A stretch of 64,000 nucleotides of DNA from Schizochytrium sp. CCTCC M209059 (lineage: Eukaryota > Sar > Bigyra > Thraustochytrida > Thraustochytriidae). The notes under the pieces are model-generated. The model ran no database searches. It saw only the letters and a list, made by a program, of their open reading frames with translations, and had not been told where the DNA came from. Made by a program: the position numbers and the translations under genes. Where the stretch lies: NCBI GenBank assembly GCA_000818945.1, contig KN805400.1, positions 133,293-197,292 on the forward strand. The letters run 5' to 3'. Numbering within the stretch: the first letter of the stretch is position 1; the number at the start of each line of letters is the position of its first letter. Shown here piece by piece: positions 49,613 through 57,439 of this stretch.

Positions 49613-49910
49613 TTCTTTGCTCGCTTGACATTTCAAAAAGGCAAAGGAGGTGGTACATGCTGGGCACGTTTTTCGGCACTTTTTAATCTTGAGCTTGTTT
49701 CAGCAAAGACAAATTCTAGGCAAGTGCAAGTGACGAGAAACCAATAGGCTTTCACGCCTTGTGTTTTCTTTTATAATGTTTCTTTTCCTTTTCTTTCTTT
49801 TCACTCTCTGTTCGTTTGTATTCGCTGTCAATGATCACGCGCTTTCTTGTCTCTCAAGCAAAAAGGTTGAAAGATCTGCATTTCGATACGCTTTCTTCTT
49901 ACTAATCTCT
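49613..49910. other. Tail-to-tail intergenic region
   Basis: 298 bases, pyrimidine-rich near 49765-49810. No gene seen. Confidence 0.5.
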
Positions 49911-50520
49911 TTAGAGGAACTCGGTCATGTGCTTGATGGGTCGCTTGTACTTGTCCTCGATCTCTTTAATCAGACCAGGCAGTGCCTCTCCTAGTTCGGT
50001 GGCTTTGGGCACGCACGACTGGCAGAGCTCGAGAGCAATCTTGGCGCCCGTGACAGCCTCCTTTGGATCGTCTCGCACGTCGAGATTGAGAACGTGCATT
50101 TCCTTGTATTCTGACTTTTCGCGCGATTTGATGTCCTTGGCAACCTCGTCAAAGACACGTTCCTCGAAGCAAAAGACGATTTTGAACTGAGAGACATCCT
50201 CAAAGTCCTGCCAGCGCTGAGGATTCTCCTTGATGGAAATGTTGCGGTCCAGAAGCGCAAGCAGACCTTTGTCGCGGTACCACTCGAGCTCTCCGCGGCG
50301 AATAATTTCGCCCTTCATTTCTTGGTACGTCTGATCGAAATCAAAGTCCAGGGAGCGACCTGATGGCGATGGCAGCCGAACCTTGTTTCCCACGCCAAAG
50401 GACTCCACGTCGAGGCCGGCCTCCTTGAACACCTTGTGCGCCTCCATCGAGCGATTGTTGTTGCTCGAGCAAATGACCGCAAAGCGCACGGCGTTCTCGT
50501 CGTCGTCATCATCATCATCG

Positions 50521-50552
<32 letters not shown>

Positions 50553-50738
50553 GTCATCATCATTTTCATTGTCGTCGTCCTTGTCGTCAGCCTTGTCCTC
50601 ATCGTCGTTGTCGGCGGCTGCGGCTTTCTCGTTTTTATCTCCGTCTTCTTCGCCCTCCGTCTTTTGCTTCTTCGCCATCGACTCCTCGGTAGCGGCCTCG
50701 CCGCCCGCGGCCTCCTCGTCGCGCTCGTGCTTGTTCAT
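49911..50738 (-). CDS. SSU72: SSU72 RNA polymerase II CTD phosphatase with acidic N-terminal extension
   Basis: Predicted 275 residues from the ATG at 50738. Residues 86 onward match SSU72: the catalytic CX5R loop is FAVICSSNNNRSMEAH (Cys90, Arg96), then VESFGVGNKVRLPSP, FDFDQTYQEMK, LLALLDRN, FCFEERVFDEV, DVRDDPKEAVTGA and a C-terminal KRPIKHMTEFL. The enzyme removes phosphate from Ser5/Ser7 of the polymerase CTD and works in 3'-end processing in the nucleus. The first 85 residues are an extra Lys/Glu then Asp-rich tail including about twenty consecutive acidic residues, partly encoded by a GAC/GAT repeat. The yeast and animal proteins lack this. The TAA stop sits at the conserved end of the family. 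Confidence 0.95.
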
Positions 50739-51355
50739 GCTGGCGTTTCGCGCGTTAGATACTTTCTCCGCTCGTTCGCGAGGCTCCTTCCTAGCCGCAC
50801 GCACAGGCCGCGTGGCGTGCGCGAGTGAGCGCGGTCTCTCTTCCTCTCTCTCTCTCTCCCTCTCGGTCTCTCTCCGGCCCTTGCGTTGGTGGCGCTCCTT
50901 TGGCTTTTTGCTTCTTTGCTGGCCGCGACGCCGCGTCGTGAGCGCGCCGAGGTCGAGAAGATCTCAACGACCTGGATGATGGTGTGGTACGTATACTTGG
51001 TAGGCACAAGGTGAAGAAGGTGCAAAGGGTATCGCCGTCTTGATCGCCGTGATCGATCGCAACGATCAGAGCGGACGGAGGACTTCGTCAGAAATCTCGG
51101 CTGAAAAATACAGTGTCAACCAACAGCAGAGGCTGCGGCTAGCAGGATCATGACGACGTTGGTTGAAGACCGACGCAAGACGAAGCAAGAGGGACGAGGA
51201 TGGAGGGAGTATAAATCATCAACAAAAGAACAGCAGGCATGATCACGCGAAAAAGAAAAAGGGGGGAAAAGGGGAAGGGTGTAGGAGGAGAGAAAAAGGT
51301 GGACGATGATGAGGGGAATGGGCGAGAAAGACGAAAGAGGTGTAGGTGTGGAGTG
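50739..51355. other. Intergenic spacer between two minus-strand genes
   Basis: Contains CT dinucleotide repeats (~50837-50872) and purine-rich sequence (51246-51300). No gene recognised. Confidence 0.5.
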
Positions 51356-52529
51356 CTACATGACAATGAGACCGTCAACAAGAGTGGCCTTGAGTCGCGC
51401 AGCGAGGCCGACATCCATGGTCTCAGAGAGCATGAGGCGAGTAACACGAAGCTGTGCAGCTGTCATGTTCTGCATTTGCTGATCAAAGGTCATGCGGAGC
51501 TCCCACTCGAATTCCCAGTGGTTCTCCATGTTGCCGAAGCTGTCAATGGACTGCTCGCGGCGCGTATGACGCACTTGTGCAAAACCCTTGGATAGCGTGA
51601 TGGTGATGCGCCAGCCATCAGAGCTGCGGACGTCCTTGGTGGGAAATTGCATCGTTAGCTTTTCTTTGATGGCGACCGTGCTTTGCAAGACCACGTTCTG
51701 GTGAATGCACTTGAGCACCTTGGTGACCTTGGAATCGACCCCGACGGCCTCGATAATCTGCCTTACGACAAGCTGCAGATCGCTTGCCTCTGTGACGGAA
51801 GCTTGAATCTCGCGGACTTCCTCGATAACGGCGGCTTGAACGTCCTCGTCCGGCTCAAGATAGGCGAGGAGCACGACAATAAGATCAGCAATAAGGCGCA
51901 CGACGGACGCGTTCGAGCTCAGTTCGTTCGCCTTGATTGACGAGCGGCCGTCCTTCTTGCGGCGCAGGGACCAACGCGCGAGGCGGGAGTTCCGACGCGC
52001 CTCGGTCTCCGCGTCGACGCCACTAGAGCTACTGTCCTCGGGTGCTTCGAATGCAGAGTCGGCCGAGTCGGGAATGACTTCCTCGCCATCAATGCTCTCC
52101 GATGCATCAACGGCGGGCTTCATGGCGAGATGTGTGCTGGCTGGGTTGCTGGCGCCGGGTGCGAGATAAAGAATCTCGTCGTTATGGTCAAGCACACAAA
52201 CGCGACGCACGAGCCGCGGGAGATCCTTGCAGACGGGAAGGTTAAACACATCGTCCTGCCACATTTCATTCATCGAGTCGTAGATGACGGCCTCGGAGGT
52301 CGAATCGTCCGAGCCTAAGATTGCATCGAGCTTGGTCCGCGACGTATTCCGCGAAGACATCATGAACGAGGTCTTGCGCACGCGCGGCAACGTTGACTTG
52401 CCCGACGAAGAGGGGAACTTAAGGCGAGTAATTTTCGTTCGAGACCACACTTGCGTTGCGGCATCGCGGGCAATCTTGGCGCCGCCCATCATTTTGTCTC
52501 GAACTTTGGTGTTGTGCGTCAAATCTGAA

Positions 52530-52561
<32 letters not shown>

Positions 52562-52783
52562 CTCATCATGCTCAACGATATCGTCGAGGCCTCCCTTGGC
52601 CTCTTTGCCCAGATCGATCTCACCATCCCGATGTTCCTCCAGCTCTTCAATGCTGTCCATCAGGTCGCCTTCGAGGGGATCCGCTGTCGCCTCGTTTCCC
52701 GAGTTGCTGCGTTTCTTCGCGTCGTCGTCCACGACAACGGTCGCCTTGCGGAGCTCGTTCAGCAGCACCGAGAAGAGCGACAT
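51356..52783 (-). CDS. Unknown protein with acidic run and C-terminal helical domain
   Basis: Predicted 475 residues from the ATG at 52783 (MSLFSVLLNELRKATVVVDD). An acidic run of about ten Asp is encoded by GAC repeats. A basic Ser-rich stretch follows (FPSSSGKSTLPRVRKTSFMM). A globular-looking segment is next: YDSMNEMWQDDVFNLPVC, LVRRVCVLDHNDEILYLAPG. The C-terminal ~190 residues are rich in Leu/Val/Ile helices: VVRLIADLIVVLLAYLEPD, VVRQIIEAVGVDSKVTKVL, then WRITITLSKGF and FEWELRMTFDQQMQNM. No signal peptide or catalytic motif. I do not recognise the family. It resembles a cytoplasmic adaptor more than an enzyme. Confidence 0.7.
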
Positions 52784-52815
52784 TCCCTTCTCACGGACCG
52801 CCACACGTGTGCGTT

Positions 52816-52860
52816 CTCGCTCGCTCGCTCGCTCGCTTGCTCGCTTGCTCGCTTGCTTGC
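52816..52860. repeat. (GCTC)n / (GCTT)n tetranucleotide repeat
   Basis: About ten units ending with GCTTGC variants. It reads GAGC on the coding strand of the gene starting at 52783. Confidence 0.9.
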
Positions 52861-53487
52861 TCCCTCGCCGGGGTACCTCGAACCCTCTCTTTGACTTTAG
52901 GTCCGCGAGTGAGTGAGTCTAATCAAATCAACCGCTTGCAGCCAGCCTTGCCCCGTGGCGAGGCCTCGCTCGCTCGCTCGCTCGCTCGCTCGCAGGGCGA
53001 AAGCTCTCGCCGCTTCGCGAGAGGCGCCTGCAGACACCAGGCCAGGTCTGCCTGCTCCTCCGCGCGCGGCCGCCCCGGCTACGCCACGCGGCGCAGCGAA
53101 GCGTACTTACAGCCGGCCCCGCGACTGTACGCGCGAATACGCAGCTTCTACACGCACGTGCAGTGTATGCCCTTAGTATGTATGTATGCGTATGTATGGG
53201 CTGGGCTGCACGCGCTCGCCGGGGCTCGCTCACGGCTCGGCCTGGCCGCCTCTGGCCGCCTCGTGCGCGGCGCAAGCGGAGCGCCGGCTGCGCGCGCCTG
53301 CGAGCGGGCGCGGGCGCTGGCCCTAGGGTCCCGCGCGCGGGCACGAGCGCGCGTGCGCGCGAGCACGAGCGCAGACGCCGCAAGCAAGCGTGCGCCGCAC
53401 GTGCACGCGCTGCTGCTGCGTGCCGATTCGACTTCTCCGGCCCCTCAGGCAGGCTGGCAGGCAGGCTGGCTGGCGGGCGCGGGGCCG

Positions 53488-53565
53488 NNNNNNNNNNNNN
53501 NNNNNNNNNNNNNNNNNNNNNNNNNNNNNNNNNNNNNNNNNNNNNNNNNNNNNNNNNNNNNNNNN
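53488..53565. other. Assembly gap (78 N)
   Basis: A run of 78 undetermined bases flanked by GC-rich sequence with GCAG/GCTG repeats on its left. True length and content are unknown. Confidence 0.99.
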
Positions 53566-54290
53566 CCTGGGTTTGCTTGCTCGCAATCTCGCCGCGGCCT
53601 GGCCTGCGCTGCGCGCTGGGGCTGATACAAGTTTAGGCAGCGCACGCGGGCCCAGCGCGCACACCCTCGAGGCAGAGGATATACTCGAAGGTGTCGCGCG
53701 TGCCGGCCGCGGGCTAGAGGATATCCTTGTTCAGCAACCGTAGCGGCGCCGCATTTCTTCGCTTCCTTTTCTCACATCAAGTTGGACAGAGAGATTGCAT
53801 AGTTTTCGGCTGGCCGAACACAGCGGCCGCAGCTGCGGTTTTGTTTTGCGTCTTACGCGCGATCGAGGGCAGGCAATCACTGCGCGAGGTGTTTTGGCGA
53901 TAAAGCAAAAAAGCAAACAAACGAATCAGGCCCTAGCCTACTGCTGACCAGCCTTCTTATGAACGCTGCGTCGGCTCGCTTCCCATTTCCCTTGCGTGGG
54001 ACGATATACCGTCAAACTTTTTGCTTGGATTTTATTTTAGGGATAGGTATTACTATGTCGGTCAAGGTGCATGAACAGCCGGAGCAGAGCATAGCGATCT
54101 GTCTTCTGGCATCGTTTGCGCCACGCGCTGGAAAGCTCGATGCAAGGTCATGTCCCAACGCAATGATCTCGAGGTTTTCATGGGATAGTGAAAACGGTCT
54201 TTGCACCAGCACCAGTGAGCAAAAGAGGAAACGAAGCTTCAACATTAACGCCTTTCATTCATTAGGACCGGTCGCGGTCGCGGTCGCGGT

Positions 54291-54609
54291 GTCCCGAAGC
54301 CCGTAAAGAGGCGTTATTACTCTGCTCCCTCAATCAAACAACCAAAAACAGTTCCAGCACGAGCAGTAGGTCTCCCGAAGCCCGCAAAGAGGCGTTAATA
54401 TTCTGTTCCCCCAATTGAACAACCAAAACAGGACCAGCACGAGCAGTAGGTCTCCCGAAGCCCGCAAAGAGGCGTTAATACTCTGCTCCATCAATCAAAC
54501 AACCAAAAACAGTTTCAGCACGAGCAGTAGGTCTCCCGAAGCCCGCAAAGAGGCGTTAATATTCTGCTCCCCCAATCGAACAACCAAAACAGGACCAGCA
54601 CGAGCAGTG
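54291..54609. repeat. ~80-base minisatellite, four copies in alternating A-B-A-B order
   Basis: Units start at about 54291, 54370, 54450 and 54531, each opening TCCCGAAGCCCG and closing CAGCACGAGCAGT. Copies 1 and 3 share AATCAAACAACCAAAAACAG; copies 2 and 4 share GAACAACCAAAACAGGACC. The true duplicated unit is therefore a ~160-base dimer. A GTCGCG run (54268-54290) precedes the array. Confidence 0.93.
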
Positions 54610-54698
54610 ATCACCAGCAGCAGAAGGCGAAGGAAACGAAACAACATTTGGTCTGTCGTCAGATCTCAGGTTCTTGATGTGCCCATTTTCGTACCGTG

Positions 54699-55008
54699 TA
54701 TGCTCGTAATCGCCATATCCGTATACTTTGTATTCAAGAGTATACTTGCGATCGCAAAAATTAGTCGCATGTAGTAAACGTGTGTATGCTCGTGATTCCC
54801 CGACGCAATAAAAGGTAATCTAAATGACCACGTCGAAATGGCAACGTTGAAATATGCTCGTAATCGCCATATCCGTATACTTTGTATTCAAAAGTATGCT
54901 TGCGATCGCAAAAATAAGTCCCATGTAGTAAACCTGTGTAGTATGCTCGTGATTCCTCGACGCGATAAAAGGTGATCTAAATGACCACGTCGAAATGGCA
55001 ACGTTGAA
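54699..55008. repeat. 154-base tandem duplication
   Basis: The copy starting TATGCTCGTAATCGCCATAT at 54699 is repeated at 54853 with few differences, ending ATGGCAACGTTGAA in each. Each copy contains the palindrome TGCGATCGCA and a second internal TATGCTCGTGATTCC that echoes its own start. Confidence 0.93.
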
Positions 55009-55558
55009 CTAGTCCTGACAGGTGATCTCCACTTCATCTAAAGATGTACGAGCGTCGAACAAACCGACCTATCGAATCGATCAAATGGCCCTTTCCTTGT
55101 TCGTCGACTCTTTGTTGTGGAATCATTCGCTGCACTTTTGTTCCAGGGCCTTTCATTCTCACCCGCCATCGACGGCCACCGCAATGAAATGTTCATTATG
55201 ATGATGAAAAGCTCATTATGACGAAATCCACGATTGATGACGATCGTTCGAAGACCACATGCAGGAAGCTGAGCTAGCTGTCCAGAGGATCGATCTCCTC
55301 TCATACGCACTCGTTGTTTCGTCTCCGTGCAGGAGAAAACAATGTGTGAACGAAGGTAAAATTGCAAAGCCGCGACAACAAACAGCCGCACGCGTGCGCG
55401 GAGGGGACGAGGCGCCGCGACATCGGACAGATAGGGGGAGTGGGCGAGCGAGCGAGCGGGCGAGCGAGCGCGCACGCAAACGTTCGCATCTACGAACGAG
55501 CGAAAGAAGGGAGCACGGCGAACGAGCGAGCGAGCGAGCTAGCAAAAGGGCCGACACC

Positions 55559-56473
55559 ATGCCGACAGACCGCCGGCGCGTCAAGAGGGAGCTGGAAGAG
55601 TGCGCCAAGGACGAGGTAAGTCACGAGCCCGCGTGCAGTGCTCGCAGAAATTGAAGTTGAGATTGAGCTTGTGTACGAGTCTTGTCTGCGGCTCGAGCAA
55701 AGTAAAGATGGATGAGAAGTCGGCTGAGATATGCAAGGTGCGCTCTCGCACTCTCTCTCGCTCTCTCTGGTATTTTCCTCCCCTTTCTTTGTATCTTTCC
55801 TTAGTCCTAAAATCCTTGCAGTTCCTCTGCCCGCGTATTTGTTTCACCCTCAACTACTTTATTGCGTCCACATTCACCTGACGAAGCACTCCGTCCAAGG
55901 ATCGACCGCTGACTAACATGGACCTTTTGCGACGATTCTCAGGAGCTAACGGGCGTCTCTGTACGACTGGTTAACGATGGGGACTACACGCACCTGACGG
56001 GCAAGATCAAGGGCCCTTCTGGAACGTGCTACGAAGGCGGTATCTTTTCCGTTGACATTGAGATTCCAGAGTCGTATCCGTTCGAGCCACCCAAGATGCG
56101 CTTCATTACCAAGATTTGGCATCCGAACGTCAGCTCGCAGACTGGCGCCATCTGCCTTGATATCCTCAAGGATCAATGGTCGCCCGCTCTCACCATCAAG
56201 ACCGCCCTTGTGTCCTTGCAAGCACTCCTCTCGGCGCCAGAACCCACTGACCCGCAGGATGCTCAGGTAGCAAGACAGTATCTTGATGAGCCTGAAACCT
56301 TTCAAAGGACGGCCGAGTTCTGGACGAGCACGTATGCCACCGAAGCCACCGAGGATGAGGTCGTCAAGCGCATCTGCGACATGGGATTTCCCGAAGATCG
56401 GGTCGTTGCTGCGCTACGCGAGACCAACGGCGACGAGGAGGCAGCTCTCGAGAAGCTGCTTTCTGAAGCGTAG
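55559..56473 (+). CDS. UBE2K/Ubc1-type ubiquitin-conjugating enzyme E2 with C-terminal UBA domain (two exons)
   Basis: Exon 1 is 55559-55615 (MPTDRRRVKRELEECAKDE) and exon 2 is 55943-56473, joining in phase zero to give 195 residues. The UBC fold shows the HPN motif (79-81) in TKIWHPNVSSQTGAICLDIL, catalytic Cys90, WSPALTIKTALVSLQALL, and DPQDAQVARQYL. Residues ~155-195 form a UBA domain (EVVKRICDMGFPEDRVVAAL then NGDEEAALEKLL). This combination is diagnostic of the yeast Ubc1/human UBE2K class, which extends Lys48-linked ubiquitin chains for proteasomal degradation. The start is chosen because it gives the conserved basic N-terminal helix. A GAGC-repeat leader lies just upstream. It is the only gene here in which splicing is clear. 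Confidence 0.95.
55616..55942 (+). other. Spliceosomal intron in the E2 gene
   Basis: 327 bases, donor GAG|GTAAGT, acceptor GATTCTCAG|GAG. A textbook branch point CTGACTAAC lies at 55909-55917, about 26 bases before the acceptor. The intron carries CT-rich sequence around 55745-55800. Confidence 0.93.
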
Positions 56474-56816
56474 AAATGCCACTTTACGAAATTGGTCTCA
56501 CCAACGCTTTCTTTTTTACTTATTCAAGTGTGCGTGTCTGTGTGACGCTTTGACTACCAACCAACGAACGATCGAACGATTGGACGAACGAACGAACGCA
56601 GGACCTTGTACGGAATCTAGGTTATACAGGGCGGTAATTTCTAACAAATCGCACAAAGAGGAGCCATAATTTCCCCTCCTTCCCTCCTTTCTCAAAAGTT
56701 GAACCCTCAAACTTGCACGGCAGACTCGGCTTGTACTTTTGCTTCTCAGGATTTGAACGTGATGAACTCCTGGAAATTCTCAAGACAACAGGGCACAGTA
56801 GCTAGCACGCTACGCG
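56474..56816. other. Tail-to-tail intergenic region
   Basis: 343 bases between the E2 and CMC4 genes, with a short GAAC run near 56583-56597. No gene seen. Confidence 0.5.
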
Positions 56817-57065
56817 TTATTTCTCTCCGCCTGCTGTGGAGGCCTTATCGCCATTCTCGGCCTCAGCGGCTGCCTTCTCGCGTTCACTCCTGCAGCAGGC
56901 TTCCCAGCGCTCCACAAAGTCTGTGCACTTGCTCTGATCATATCCCTTGGTCGCCAGACAGTGCTGGATCTCACAAGCGAGCTTCTTGCATCTTCGCGAG
57001 CGCAGACAAGGGTCAGGATTTCCCTCCTGCGGCCGGCGGCCGGCACCCTGGTACACGAAGACCAT
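56817..57065 (-). CDS. CMC4: CMC4-like twin CX9C mitochondrial intermembrane-space protein
   Basis: Predicted 82 residues from the ATG at 57065. Two CX9C pairs are visible: Cys26-Cys36 (CKKLACEIQHC) and Cys47-Cys57 (CTDFVERWEAC), with extra Cys20, Cys31 and Cys58. The ACEIQHCL...SKC spacing matches the human p8/CMC4 pattern. Such small proteins are imported through the MIA40 relay and fold as disulfide-linked helical hairpins in the intermembrane space. CMC4 is linked to respiratory-chain assembly. The tail is Ala/Glu/Lys-rich. The frame continues upstream through a GAA repeat (Lys) and a TCG repeat (Ser). These are best read as 5' leader, since the ATG comes directly after the lysine run. 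Confidence 0.85.
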   Translation of the reverse strand: MVFVYQGAGRRPQEGNPDPCLRSRRCKKLACEIQHCLATKGYDQSKCTDFVERWEACCRSEREKAAAEAENGDKASTAGGEK

Positions 57066-57106
57066 CTTCTTCTTCTTCTTCTTCTTCTTCTTCTTCTTCT
57101 TCTTCT

Positions 57107-57155
<49 letters not shown>
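57066..57155. repeat. Compound (TTC)n-(GAC)n microsatellite
   Basis: About 14 TTC/CTT units immediately followed by about 16 GAC units. It lies directly upstream of the CMC4 start codon and within the divergent promoter shared with the calpain gene. Confidence 0.95.
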
Positions 57156-57156
<1 letters not shown>

Positions 57157-57439
57157 CGAGACCGAGACCAAGACCAAATCCAACTCGACGAATGCCAACC
57201 CGCTAGCTCGCTACCAGCGAGCAGGCAAGCCAGCAAGCAAGCAACCGAGTCGGAAACGTAGCGAGCTGGCAGCCGCGGCGCGAGCACAGCGCTCTGTCTA
57301 GACCGCGAAGCTGCTCGTCGCGGTGACGGTCTCGCGCTCTTCAGAAAACTTGTCGGAATAGGCGGTCTGGCCTGCCTCTGCCTGCCTGTGAGCCTGTCTA
57401 GCAAACGCCGCAAAAGCAAAGCGTCTCAGCGTCGCCCGC
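57066..57439. promoter_or_regulatory. Shared divergent promoter, CMC4 gene / calpain gene
   Basis: 374 bases between head-to-head starts, a quarter of which is the compound trinucleotide microsatellite. No core element was recognised. Confidence 0.4.

Larger units (their letters stand above)
52784..55558. other. 2.8-kb repeat-rich region with assembly gap and no convincing gene
   Basis: It begins with GCTC/GCTT repeats in the leader of the minus-strand gene (52816-52860), then another GCTC run (52966-52993), GC-rich sequence, the N gap, a more AT-rich stretch, two tandem-repeat families (54291-54609 and 54699-55008), and finally the GAGC-rich leader of the E2 gene. Frames crossing it are repeat-derived. 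Confidence 0.6.

Noticed and set aside
50436..50828. Plus-strand Val/Ile-rich frame suggesting a membrane protein
   Set aside because: Antisense to the poly-Asp region of SSU72; a codon-composition artefact.
54291..54609. CRISPR-like array
   Set aside because: Direct head-to-tail units without unique spacers, in a eukaryotic genome with no cas genes; it is a minisatellite.
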